In this document: positions 33,092-44,814 of the stretch, in pieces | How the letters are laid out: the number at the start of each line of letters is the position of its first letter | Numbering within the stretch: position 1 is the first letter of the stretch | Assembly: GCA_030789695.1 (NCBI GenBank) | Contig: CM061136.1 | Location: forward strand, 130,486,648-130,550,647 | DNA: 64,000 nucleotides | Origin: Scilla litardierei | Lineage: Eukaryota > Streptophyta > Magnoliopsida > Asparagales > Asparagaceae | Direction: 5' to 3' | Program-made: the position numbers and the translations under genes | The notes under the pieces: model-generated | Databases searched by the model: none | Told to the model about the DNA's origin: nothing | The model's input: only the letters and a program-made list of their open reading frames with translations

Positions 33092-33702
33092 ATACTCATC
33101 AATTTGAATGGTCAATTTCACACTAAATGGACCGTGAATGCCCTGGAGAAGCGTATGAAATCGGAGGACTACAAGCTGATGCTGTCGCCTCCCGAATATG
33201 CTCCAATCCCTAGTCTGCGAAGTGCGAAGAGATTAATGGCCCCCCTGGCCTTTGCGCCCTGGCTGTCTGCACTGGGTCACATAGGTTGGCGGTGCATGGC
33301 TACCGGCCCTCTGAGGCACAAGCACTCCCTCCTCTTCTTTTCGATCTCTTGGCTCGCAGCCAAAATTGGAAATCCCCAGGAGGAAAGGGACAATTATGAT
33401 CTGCTTCATCCACAGTCATATTTGCCCAATTTGGCTGCGAGCCAAGAGATCGAAAAGAACAGAAGGGAGTGCTTGTGCCTCAGAGAGACGGTAGCCATGC
33501 ACCGCCAACCTAATTGACCCAGAGCAGCCAACCAGGGCGCAAAGGCCCGGGGGGCCATTCTTCTCTTCGCAGACCAGGGAGAGAAGCATATTCGGGAGGC
33601 GACTGCATCAGCCTGTAGGCCTCCGATTTCATACGCTTCTCCAGGGCCTTCACGGCATTCACGGTCCATTTATAGTGAAAAACGACCGATCAAATTGATG
33701 AG
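33092..33702. repeat. Long inverted repeat of an unidentified coding fragment, arms about 285 bp
   Basis: Left arm 33,092-33,372 and right arm 33,418-33,702, centred near 33,395, run from ACTCATCAATTTGA.. GGTC to GATCTCTTGGCTCGCAGCCAAA, about 85-90% alike by eye. Each arm reads as WTVNALEKRMKSE..YKLM.SPPEYA, which I do not recognise. The right arm matches the single-copy module at 28.1-28.4 kb. Confidence 0.75.
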
Positions 33703-34129
33703 TATTAAGTCCGTTATCCTACAGTAATGCTAAGGATCTCGGGAATGAACATCTTATTTACTCAACACGTAATCCCACCGAGAAAAACGCGTAATCCTAA
33801 GTATTTTAGGCTCAGCTGAAAAAGAGGCAATTTACTCTCCCCACAGGACAAGGTTACCGAACCGTTTTGCGCCTTGAATTACTCTCCGTCGAACACTCGA
33901 AAAATTATTTATTTTCCAGCGCATCAAAAACAATCAAATTGTTTCTGTTGTGAGTGCGGTTTAATTGGTTCCACTATAAGCCCTTGTGTGTAATGTGGAT
34001 TGTGGAGTCCTCAGATGTGAGACCGTGTGTGTACAGCGGATGGATATTGATTCACACTATGACTTTTAACCACCGCGCACGACGCGTACAACGGATAATT
34101 GATATCAGCCCTTCGTTGCGTTTATTACC

Positions 34130-34390
34130 GTCATAGCTTGGTAACGGCTATTTATTACAAATGTATTTTACAAGGCACATGACCAAATTTAATAAGTTTA
34201 GAACCGATGGAAATATCTCAATTATACATACTACCTGAGACCAATATTGGATATTTTTCGAGCAAATTTTAAAATATTTACAACATTACAAGAAATACTA
34301 AATACTTAAAAATTAAAAAAATTAACATTGAAGAATAATATTATTTATAGTTTTCTTTCATGCAGAAACAATGTATTAGGTTAACAATGT
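34130..34390 (-). mobile_element. MITE-like element, copy 3 (truncated)
   Basis: Shares AATATTGGATATTTTTCGAG, the A/T core and TTTATAGTTTTCTTTCATGC with copies 1 and 2; the GGTTGGAG end is missing. Confidence 0.5.
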
Positions 34391-34394
34391 ATGC

Positions 34395-35680
34395 AGAAAC
34401 AAGTATCGCCAGGTGTTCACTTTGAGCCAGAGTGCGCGTTCTCAAATTTGTTATGGCTAACATAATTGCGCAAAGCGCACAACATGCAGAATTATGCCCG
34501 TTTAGCGCGTTAAGCTCTATAGTTGCGTCAATGACAAATTTGCTCAACGCCCCCACGGGAATAAATTTGACCGTTTTGCTCTTTGATCATATTTGTGAGA
34601 TGCTATAAGTTTACTCCCACTGCGCGCCACCGCAGTGAATCAATCAAATTCCAAATTTCATCATACTTACTCTGAATCCCAACCACGCCTACATCCAAAC
34701 TTTTAGATTTAAGTCTTATTATACTTGTTCAATCTGAAAACATTGTAGATTAAACCAGATACTTATTCACTCTGACTCAGAAACTACATACAAACTTTAA
34801 AAATAAATCTGATACCTTTTCAATCTGAAGGCATATTCAATCGACTTCATAAACTGCATGCAAAATTATAGATTAAATCTCATACATATTCAAATTGATG
34901 ACATTTTGAAAATTACCCAGCCATTCAAATATATTGATATACATACTGAATTACTGATACAGATCCAAACTGATTCATTAGCCTATGGCCCTATGCTCTT
35001 ACAAACTGAGGGGTTCTCGTGAATATACAAAAGACTGTTCGTAAATCTATAGCTGATTGATACCAGATATGTGCATTTCTCAAGAATGTTTGACCGGTCG
35101 GTGGGACGTGGGCTGGAAAAATTAATAGCCGCTACATAATTGCTCAATGCCCAGAACCAACTAATTTATGGCCGTTGTGCGCGTTGATGATATTTATATT
35201 GGTTACTTTAATTGCGCAAAGTGCACAACAAGCACAGCCAGAGCCAGCTGTTCGCTTTGAGCATCTAAGGTATTTTATGGACAATTGTTTAACGCGCACA
35301 ACCAGCAGAATTTACTCGTTGTGTGCGTTAAGCTGATGTTTCATCGATGACAAATTTTCTCAACACGACCACGGGAATATATTTAATCATACTTATTCTG
35401 AATCCCAATCAAGCCTACATGCAAGCTTTTAGATTTAAGTCTTATTATACTTGTTCAATCTGGAAACATTGTAGATTAAACCGGATACTTATTCACTCTG
35501 ACTCAGAAACTACATGCAAACTTTAAAATTAAATCTGATACTTATGCAAGCTGAAGGCATATTCAATCGAATTCAACTATATTGATGTACATACTGATAC
35601 AGACACAAACTGATTCATTAGCCTATGCTCTTACAAACTGATACATATGATTGTCTACGTAGATGTTTGCAATGAAGGGA
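34395..35680. repeat. Mosaic of palindromes and tail repeats
   Basis: 34,395-34,940 repeats 29,840-30,385. 35,155-35,350 carries GCCGTTGTGCGCGTTGA and AACGCGCACAACCAGC. 35,400-35,670 is again the CTGATAC/CAATCTGAAG tail repeat. No gene. Confidence 0.6.
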
Positions 35681-36649
35681 TCGCTGTAGGATAACGGACT
35701 TATACTCATCAATTTGAATGGTCAATTTCACTATAAATTGACCGTGAACGCCCTCAAAAATTTCGCTTTGTGTTTGACATTACCCTCAAAAATTACTCAC
35801 ACTGCAACATCTGTATATACTGTATATTCACGAGCTCAACAACTGTAGACTCACGGGTTCTTTCCATTACTCACAGTAAATCAACTGTAGTCTCATCCTC
35901 ATCCATGGGCAGTCCAAATCGTCTATAATAAATGGCGTCTCATTCTAAAATGTTGGTAACTGCTAATTTGATTGCAGCATTCAAAACCTCTCAATAAATG
36001 CGCAGTTAAAGCCTCGCTTTAATATGCATCATTCAAAGCCTATTTTAATACTCGTTTAATATTTCACCGTTTGAATTCATAACAGCTATTTTTTGAATTC
36101 TATTTATATCCCACTGCTTTCCTCAAGAAAATACACGGAAAAACTGCTTCCTCCAAATATTCTTCTATGCATCATCCCGCTCTCTTGGGTAGCTATACTC
36201 TGCAAAATCCAAAGTCTCTGGCCAAGTGTGGACGCGGCCAGGGGCTGCTGTGTTAACCTTTGGGAGCAACCGGCAACTACCACCGAGGTCGCACCTCAGC
36301 GGTTTCAATTACATCTGCCAAGTATTCTTCTTCTCGGATCTTCCTCGTATAGCCACGGTATTCTACATATTTTTCTTACAATATATTTGTTTCTCAGTTT
36401 AACCGGACAAATTCTAACCATTGCTTCGTTCTGCTTGATGTAGAAATATACCATGGTAAATGGAAGATAAAATTGAAAGTTACTCCTGCTATTTCAATGT
36501 GGAGTCGTGGACCATTTCCTTCATGATGTAGATGCCTGTAAAGAGAATGGGATGGCGGTAGAAGATGACTCCAATGAAATCAGTCTAACTTCGCAACCAA
36601 AATGCACCTTCAAGAATGTTGTCGCTTTGCATGTAAAACTTCCGATAGG
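35681..36649. other. Mostly unique sequence, no confident gene
   Basis: 35,690-35,760 copies the ACTCATCAATTTGAATGGTC end of the 33-kb hairpin. ORFs at 36,093-36,443 and 36,507-36,728 show no family motif. Confidence 0.35.
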
Positions 36650-37100
36650 ATTCCTGCTGCCCTTCATCGGAATGGCCCTCGACATATTTATCAGATTGAT
36701 GGTTGTGCCTGCCCTCAACGACTCTTAACCTTCACTCCTCACCGCCAACGCCGACGCCCACCATTACCACGCAATGAGAACAGACATTGACACTTCTTGG
36801 TTTTAACTGGCCTGTCGGTCGTTTTTTCCTTTCGGTGTCACCTGTAAACCCCGCTTCTTTCACATGCAAAGTAAACAACTTTGCATGTGAAAGAAGCGGG
36901 GTTTACAGGTGACACCGAAAGGAAAAAACGACCGACAGGCCAGTTAAAACCAAGAAGTGTCAATGTCTGTTCTCATTGCGTGGTAATGGTGGGCGTCGGC
37001 GTTGGCGGTGAGGAGTGAAGGTTAACAGGCGTTGCGGGCAGGCACAACCATCAAGCTGCTAAATATGTCGAGGGCCATTCCGATGAAGGGCAGTAGCTGG
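36650..37100. repeat. Near-perfect inverted repeat of the FAR1-OTU zinc-finger coding sequence
   Basis: Arms 36,650-36,871 and 36,878-37,100 around a 6-7 base loop (centre about 36,874). The inner roughly 147 bp are identical on both arms by my reading (from CTTTGCATGTGAAAGAAGCG outward to GAGGAGTGAAGGTTAA); the outer 75 bp have small indels. Read on the plus strand, the right arm matches FAR1-OTU gene 1 at about 5,813-6,040 (CERSG, then PVKTKKC, SLRG, GQAQPS for GRHNHE) but carries stops and frame breaks. At 37,110-37,160 the match continues outside the hairpin (TATAATGCACGTCACCGAG). A transcript would fold into a long duplex. Confidence 0.88.
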
Positions 37101-37269
37101 GAATGGAGATGGATCATTGAGAGATTATAATGCACGTCACCGAGTAAAAAGGGACAACAAGAATGTTGATATTGAAAAAAATTCTGTATAAAATTGATGT
37201 TAGGTTTTGTGCAAAATAATCACTTGTTGTAAGAAATTAAAAGATATGTTTACCCATATTGCTACCTCC
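37101..37269 (+). pseudogene. Fragment of the FAR1-OTU gene beyond the hairpin
   Basis: ATTATAATGCACGTCACCG and AAAAGGGACAACAAGAATGT parallel the IYNARNRL-encoding region of genes 1 and 2. Too short and broken to code. Confidence 0.45.
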
Positions 37270-40200
37270 GTATGGAAATTTCACCACACTTGTCACTTGT
37301 GCTTTTTAAGCCCCACGGACGACGAGCACGACGGGGGTAATTTTGCCGGTCGTGCGCGCGGATGGAAATTGCTTTACAGATTGCGTTTTCCCCCTCGCGC
37401 ACGACGGGGGTAATTTGGCCCGTCGTGCGCACGGCTGTAAATTGCTCCACACTTGTGCGTTTGCCCGCACACGACGCGCACGATAGGGGTTATTTTGCTC
37501 GTCGTGCGCGCGGATGTGAATTGCTGCACACTGGTGCGTTTTAACCCCCGCGGACGACGCGCACGACGGGGGTAATTTTGCCCGTCGTGCGCTCGGATGG
37601 AAATTGCTCCACACTGTGCGTTTTAACCCACGCGCACGACGGGGGTAAGTTTGCCCGTCGTGCGCGCGGATGGAAATTGCTTTACAGATTGCGTTTTCCC
37701 CCTCGCGCACGACGGGGGTAATTTGTCCCGTCGTGCGCACGGATGTATATCCACACTGTGCGTTTGCCCGCACACGACAACACGACGGGGGTTATTTTGC
37801 CCGTCGTGCGCGCGGATGGAAATTGCCCGACACTTGTGCGTTTTAAGCCACGCGGACGACGCGCACGACGGGGGTAATTTTGCCCGTCGTGCGCTCGGAT
37901 GGAAATTGCTCCACACTAGGTGTTTAACCCACGCGCACGACGGGGGTAAGTTTGCCCGTCGTGCGCGCGGATGGAAATTGCTTTACAGACTGCGTTTTCC
38001 CCCTCGCGCACGACGGGGGTAATTTAGCCAGTCGTGCGCACGGCTGTAAATTGCTCCTCACTTGTGCGTTTGCCCGCACAGGACGCGCACGACGGGGGTT
38101 ATTTTGCCCGTCGTGCGCGTGGATTTGAATTACTTCACACTAGGCGTTTTAACCCACGCGCACGACGGGGGTAAGTTTGCCCGTCGTGCGCGCGGATGGA
38201 AGCGTTTTCCTCCTCGCGCACGACGGGGGTAATTTGGCCCGTCGTGCGCACGGCTGTAAATTAATATCCACTTGTGCGTTTGCCGGCACACGACGCGCAC
38301 GACGCGTGTAATTTTGCCCGTCGGGCACGCGGATGGAAATTGCTCGACACTTGTGCGTTTTAACCCCCGCGGACGACGCGCACGACGGGGGTTGTTTTGC
38401 CCGTCGTGCGCGCGGATGGAAATTGCTGCACACTTGTGCGTTTTAACCCACGCGCACGACGGGGGTAAGTTTGCCCGTCGTGCGCGCGGATGGAAATTGC
38501 TTTACAGATTGCGTTTTCCCCCTCGCGCACGACGGGGGTAATTTGGCCCGTCGTGCGCACGGCTGTAAATTGCTCCACACTTGTGCGTTTGCCCGCACAG
38601 GACGCGCACGATGGGGGTTATTTTGCCCGTCGTGCGCGCGGATGTGAATTGCTGCACACTGGTGCGTTTTAACCCCCGCGGACGACGCACACGACGGGGG
38701 TAATTTTGCCCGTCGTGCGCTCGGATGGAAATTGTCCACACTGGGCGTTTTAACCCACGCGCACGACGGGGGTAAGTTTGCCCGTCGTGCGCGCGGATGG
38801 AAATTGCTTTACAGATTGCGTTTTCCCCCTCGCGCATGACGGGGGTAATTTGGCACGTCGTGCGCACGGCAGTAAATTGCTCAACACATGTGCCTTTGCC
38901 CGCACACGACGTGCACGACGGGGGTTATTTTGCCCGTCCTGCGCGCGGATGTGAATTGCTGCACACTTGTGCATTTTAACCCCCACGGACGACGGGGTTA
39001 ATTTTGCCCGCCGTGCGCTCGGATGGAAATTGCTCCTCACTAGGCGTTTTAAACCACGCGCACGACGGGGTTAAGTTTGCCCGTCGTGCGCGCGGATGGA
39101 CATTGCTTTACAGATTGCGTTTTCCCCCTCGTGCACGACGGGGGTAATTTGGCCCGTCGTGCGCACGGCTGTAATTGCTCCACAATTGTGCATTTGCCCG
39201 CACACGACGCGCACGACGGGGGTAATTTTGCCCGTCGGGCGCGCGGATGGAAATTGCTCGACACTGGTGCGTTTTAACCCCCGCGGACGACGCGCACGAC
39301 GGGGGTTATTTTGCCCGTCGTGCGCGCGGATGGAAATTGCTGCACACTTGTGCGTTTTAACCCACGCGCACGACGGGGGTAAGTTTGCCCGTCGTGCGCG
39401 TGGATGGAAATTGCCTTACAGATTGCGTTTTCCCCATCGCGCATGACGGGGGTAATTTGGCTCGTCGTGCGCCTGGCTGTAAATTGCCCCACACTTGTGC
39501 GTTTGCCTGCACACGACGCGCACGACGGGGGTTATTTTGCCAGTCGTGCGCGCGGATGGAAATTGCCCGACACTTGTGCGTTTTAAGCCCCGCGGACGAC
39601 GGGGTTAATTTTGTCCGCCTTGCGCTTGCATGGAAATTGCTCTACACTAGGCGTTTTAACCCACGTGCACGACGGGGGTAAGTTTGCCCGTCGTGCGCAC
39701 GGATGGAAATTGCTTTACAGATTGCGTTTTCCCCCTCGCGCACGACGGGTGTAATTTGGCCCGTCGTGCGCACGGTTGTAAATTTCTCCACACTTGTGCG
39801 TTTGCCCACACACGACGCGCACGATGGGGGTTATTTTGCCCGTCGTGCGCGCGGATGTGAATTGCTGCACACTGGTGCGTTTTAACCCCCGCAGACGACG
39901 CGCACGACGGGGGTAATTTTGCCCGTCGTGCGCTCGGATGGAAATTGCTCCACACTGGGCGTTTTAACCCACGCGCACGACGGGCGTAAGTTTGCCCGTC
40001 GTGCGCGCGGATGGAAATTGCTTTACAGATTGCGTTTTCCCCCTCGCGCACGACGGGGGTAATTTGGCCCGTCGTGCGCATGGCAGTAAATTGCTCCACA
40101 CTTGTGCATTTGCCCGCACACGACGCGCACGACGGGGGTTATTTTGCTCGTCGTGCGCGCGGATGGAAATTGCCCTACACTTGTGCGTTTTAAGCCCCGC

Positions 40201-43200
40201 GGACAACGCGCACGACGGGGGTAATTTTGCCCGTCGTGCGCTCAGATGGAAATTGCTCCACACTAGGCGTTTAACCCACGCGCACGACGGGGGTAAGTTT
40301 GCCTGTCGTGCACGCGGATGGAAATTGCTTTACAGACTGCGTTTTCCCCCTCGCGCACGACGGGGGTAATTTGGCCCGTCGTGCGCACGGCTGTAAATTG
40401 CTCCTCACTTGTGCGTTTGCCCGCACAGGACGCGCACGACGGGGGTTATTTTGCCCATCGTGCGCGTGGATTTGAATTTCTTCATACTAGGCGTTTTAAC
40501 CCATGCGCACGACGGGGGTAAGTTTGCCCGTCGTGCGCGCGGATGGAAATTGCTTTACATATTACGTTTTCCTCCTCGCGCACGACGGGGGTAATTTGGC
40601 CCGTCGTGCGCACGGCAGTAAATTATTATCCACTTGTGCGTTTGCCGGCACACGACGCGCACGACGCGTGTAATTTTGCCCGTTGGGCACGCGGATGGAA
40701 ATTGCTCGACACTTGTGCGTTTTAACCCCCGCGGACGACGCGCACGACGGGGGTTCTTTTGCCCGTCGTGCGCGCGGATGGAAATTGCTGCACACTTGTG
40801 CGTTTTAACCCACGCGCACGACGAGGGTAAGTTTGCCCGTCGTGCGAGCGGATGGAAATTGCCTTACAGATTGCGTTTTCCCCATCGCGCACGACGGGGG
40901 TAATTTGGCCCGTCATGCGCACGACTGTAAATTGCCCCACACTTGTGCGTTTGCCCGCACACGACGCGCACGACGGGGGTTATTTTGCCTGTCGTGCGCG
41001 CGGATGGAAATTGCTGCACACTTGTTCGTTTTAACCCTCGCGGACGACGGGGGTAAGTTTGCCCGTCGTGCACGCGGATGGAAATTGCTCTACACTAGTC
41101 GTTTTAACCCACGCGCACGACGGGGGTAAGTTTGCCCGTCGTGCGCGCGGATGGAAATTGCTTTACAGATTGCGTTTTCCCCCTCGCACACGACGGGGGT
41201 AATTTGGCCCGTCGTGCGCGCGGCTGTAAATTGCTCCACACTTGTGCGTTTGCCACACGACGCGCACGACGGGGGTTATTTTGCCCGTTGTGCGCGCGGA
41301 TGGAAATTGCCTGACACTTGTGCGTTTTAAGCCCCGTGGACGACGCGCACGACGGGGGTAATTTTGCCCGTCGTGCGCTCGGATGGAAATTGCTCCACAC
41401 TAGGCGTTTTATCCCACGCGCACGACGGGGTAAGTTGCCGGTCGTGCGCGCGGATGGAAATTGCTTTACAGATTGCGTTTTCCCCCTCGCGCACGACGGG
41501 GGTAATTTGGCCCGTCGTGCACACGGCTGTAAATTGCTCCTCACTTGTGCGTTTGCCCGCACAGGACGCGCACGACGGGGGTAATTTTGCCCGTCGTGCG
41601 CGCGGTTTTGAATTTCTTCACCCTAGGCGTTTTAACCCACGCGCACGACGGGGGTAAGTTTGCCCGTCGTGCGCGCGGATGGAAATTGCTTTACATATTG
41701 CGTTTTCCTCCTCACGCACGACGGGGTAATTTGGCCCGTCGTGCGCACGGCTGTAAATTAATATCCACTTGTGCGTTTGCCGGCACACGACGCGCACGAC
41801 GGGGTAATTTTGCCCGTCGTGCACGCGGATGGAAATTGCTCGACACTTGTGCGTTTTAAGCCCCGCGGACGACGCGCACGACGGGGGTAAGTTTGTCCGT
41901 CGTGCACGCGGATGGAAATTGTGGCACACTTATGCGTTTTAACCCACGCGCACGACGAGGGTAAGTTTGCCCGTCGTGCGCGCGGATGGAAATTGCCTTA
42001 CAGATTGCGTTTTCCCCATCGCGCACGACGCGGGTAATTTGGCCCGTCGTGCGCACGGCTGTAAATTGCCCCACACTTGTGAGTTTGCCCGCACACGACG
42101 CGCACGACGGGGGTTATTTTGCCCGTCGTGCGCGCGGATGGAAATTGCTTCACACAGTAGGCGTTTTAACCCCCGCGCACGACGGGGGTAAGTTTGCCCG
42201 TCGTGCGCGCGGATGGAAATTGCTCTACACTAGGCGTTTAACCCACGCGCACGACGGGGGTAAGTTTGCCCGTCGTGCGCGCGGATGGAAATTGCTTTAC
42301 AGATTGCGTTTTCCCCCTCGCGCACGACGGGGGTAATTTGGACCGTCGTGCGCACGGCTGTAAATTGCTCCACACTTGTGCGTTTGCCACACGACGCGCA
42401 CGACGGGGGTTATTTTGCCCGTCGTGCGCGCGGATGGAAATTGCCCGACACTTGTGCGTTTTAAGCCCCGCGGACGACGCGCACGACGGGGGTAATTTTG
42501 CCCGTCGTGCGCTCGGATGGAAATTGCTCCACACTAGGCGTTTTAACCCAGGTGCACGACGGGGGTAAGTTTGACCGTCGTGCGCGCGGATGTGAATTTC
42601 TTCACACTAGGCGTTTTAACCCCCGCGGACGACGGGGTTAATTTTGCCCGTCGTGCGATCGGATGGAAATTTCTGCACACTAGGCGTTTTAACCCACGCG
42701 CACGACATGGGTAATGTTGCCCGTCGTGCGCGCGGATGGAAATTGCTTTACAGATTGCGTTTTCCCCCGCGCGCACGACAGGGGTAATTTGGCCCGTCGT
42801 GCGCACAGCTGTAAACTGCTCCACACTTGTGCGTTTGCCCGCACACGACGCGCACGACGGGGGTAATTTTGCCCGTCGTTCGCGCGGATGGAAATTGCTC
42901 GACACTTGTGCGTTTTAACCCCCGCGGGCGACGCGCACGACGGGGGTTATTTTGCCCGTCGTGCGCGCGGATGGAAATTGCTTCACACAGTAGGCGTTTT
43001 AACCCCCGCGCACGACGTGGGTAAGTTTGCCCGTCGTGCGCTCGGATGGAAATTGCTGCACACTAGGCGTTTTAACTCACGCGCACGACGGGGGTAAGTT
43101 TGCCCGTCGTGCGCGCGGATGTGAATTTCTTCACACTAGGCGTTTTAACCCCCGCGGACGACGGGGTTAATTTTGCCCGTCGTGCGATCGGATGGAAATT

Positions 43201-43465
43201 TCTGCACACTAGGCGTTTTAACCCACGCGCACGACGTGGGTAATGTTGCCCGTCGTGCGCGCGGATGTGAATTTCTTCACACTAGGCGTTTTAACCCCCG
43301 CGAACGACGGGGTTTATTTTGCACGTCGTGCGAACGGATGGAAATTTCTTTACACGTTGCGTTTTCCCCCTCGCGCACGACGGGGGTAATTTTGCCCGTC
43401 GTGCGCACGGTTGGTAACTTCTCAACACTTGTGCGTTTTAATCCCACGCCGCACACGACGCATAG
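37270..43465. repeat. Satellite array, 75-bp palindromic monomer in higher-order repeats
   Basis: About 6.2 kb, roughly 80 monomers. Each has GCGCACGACGGG, a 9-10 base spacer (GGTAATTTT type) and CCCGTCGTGCGC, then CGGATGGAAATTGC and a variable end. Four variants alternate: ends TTTACAGATTGCGTTTTCC; TGCTCCACACTTGTGCGTTTG; CGACACTTGTGCGTTTTAAG; CCACACTAGGCGTTTTAAC. The anchor TTTACAGATTGCG recurs at 37,373, 37,681, 37,982, 38,501, 38,808, 39,107, 39,415, 39,714, 40,022, 40,329, 40,554, 40,863, 41,162, 41,465, 41,690, 41,997, 42,296 and 42,747. Steps are about 300-309, with some of 225 (three monomers) and 451 (six). Steps often alternate 308/299, giving an eight-monomer period near 607. A larger copy of about 2.35 kb links 37,914 with 40,261. 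ORFs here are repeat artefacts. Confidence 0.95.
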
Positions 43466-43549
43466 GCTGTAGCGCGTTGTTCGCGGGGAGTAATATACTC
43501 CGTTCTGGGTCGACGCGCATAACGGTGCCGTATAGTGTAAACTATTTCT

Positions 43550-43692
43550 TTGAAAAGGATATAAAGGGCGGGATGGTAATTGCACCAATAGTTCTAAAAA
43601 GTTGCTTTCATAGGGGTTATAAGGGCGGGATGGTAATTGCCCCAAAATTTCCGGGCGCGTAAGGGCCCGTTGGTAATTGCACCAAAAGTTCC
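43550..43692 (+). repeat. Three direct units TAAGGGCGGGATGGTAATTG
   Basis: Units at about 43,562, 43,620 and 43,662, each followed by CCAAAA/CACCAAAAGTTC, spaced 42-58 bp. No gene. Confidence 0.6.
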
Positions 43693-43794
43693 TCATCTTC
43701 CGCTTTTAACAACAGCCGTGGGATCGGATCGGACGGTCAGGAGGGGTCGAGCGCAAGAATCCCATCTGAGCACGAGCTCAGGCGCATTTTACCC

Positions 43795-43795
<1 letters not shown>

Positions 43796-43879
<84 letters not shown>

Positions 43880-43884
43880 TTATA
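43796..43884. repeat. (TA)n microsatellite, LINE target site
   Basis: About 80 bp of TA with one TTTA interruption. Its right end (43,862-43,884) is repeated after the LINE fragment. Confidence 0.9.
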
Positions 43885-44514
43885 CGAGCTTTCCACGGGA
43901 AACTTCTTACCCGGGATAAGCTCGTGCAATGGGGAGTGCCTACTTCTCCTTTCTGTGCATTATGCTCTGATAATATTCATGAAGATATGGATCACATATT
44001 TTTTGAATGCAGCTATACTAACTACCTCCTTTGCAGGAGTTTCCTTAAAATGGGGGTCACTACTCTCTTGCCTACTTCTCTAGTAGGTATTGGCGATCTG
44101 ATTCTTTCACAGTTTCATACCAAGGACAATATGGGTAGGTTGGTCAGGACGGTTCTTGCTGCTTTGACTTGGCATATCTGGAGAGATCGAAACAGGAGGA
44201 TCTTTGAGGGTACTAGTCAGATGCAGACTCTGCTATTTGAGAACATTATGGATGTTGTCAGAATTGCCATGAGGCATGTGGATTGGGACCAGGATGATGG
44301 TATTGCCCCTTTGAATTGGGGTCTATTAGAATAGGCTGTATATTCATGTATTTTGCTTTCTGATTTGACCTATGGATAGCAGAAGGTGTTATGTATTGTT
44401 TGGGGTAAATGGTGCATGTGCCTTTATCCCACATTACTCGCATCCTTCTTCCATCCATGAGAGTCTTGTATTTTTTCGTGTGACTCAATAAAGATGCAAA
44501 GCATATTCTCCAAA
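43885..44514 (+). mobile_element. 5'-truncated LINE (non-LTR retrotransposon) 3' end
   Basis: An open frame (about 43,885-44,334) encodes LLTRDKLVQWGVPTS.FCALC, DMDHIFFECSYT and LVRTVLAALTWHIWRDRNRRIF. This is the zinc-binding C-terminal domain (zf-RVT) that follows reverse transcriptase in plant LINEs, stop at 44,332-44,334. A 3' UTR with AATAAAGATGC follows. A 23-bp copy of the target (ATATATATATATATAAATTTATA type) lies on both sides, 43,862-43,884 and 44,515-44,537: a target duplication of the length LINEs make. The upstream endonuclease and RT are absent, as usual for incomplete reverse transcription. Confidence 0.85.
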
Positions 44515-44814
44515 ATATATATATATATAAATTTATATAATAACTTCAATACACAGCTGCAATGAGAGTTGTCCTTATATGATTTGAATTGTTGTCCTCT
44601 TCTTTAAGAGGTCTTGAATTCAATTTCCTTTACATACAAATTTTTTATTAATTTTATTACTTTCGATAATAAAATGTAACGTTAATTATACTTCCTTACT
44701 GTCATCAGTGTGGTTTAAGCGACGAGCTACTGGAAATTATGCAATACTTAATAAATTGTCGGCGGCTGTTAAAAAATAGCTGGATATCGAAAAAGGAGCA
44801 GTAGTGTATAAGTC

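Noticed and set aside
37270..43465. CRISPR-like layout (short palindromic repeats at regular spacing)
   Set aside because: The parts between palindromes are themselves repeated in a fixed order, unlike unique spacers, no cas genes exist, and the host is a plant. It is a satellite.
37306..43472. Dozens of 60-150 codon ORFs on both strands across the satellite
   Set aside because: They follow the repeat period, read through the palindrome on both strands (ARRAKLPPSCA, RARRGLFCPSCARM) and have no start context or family motif.
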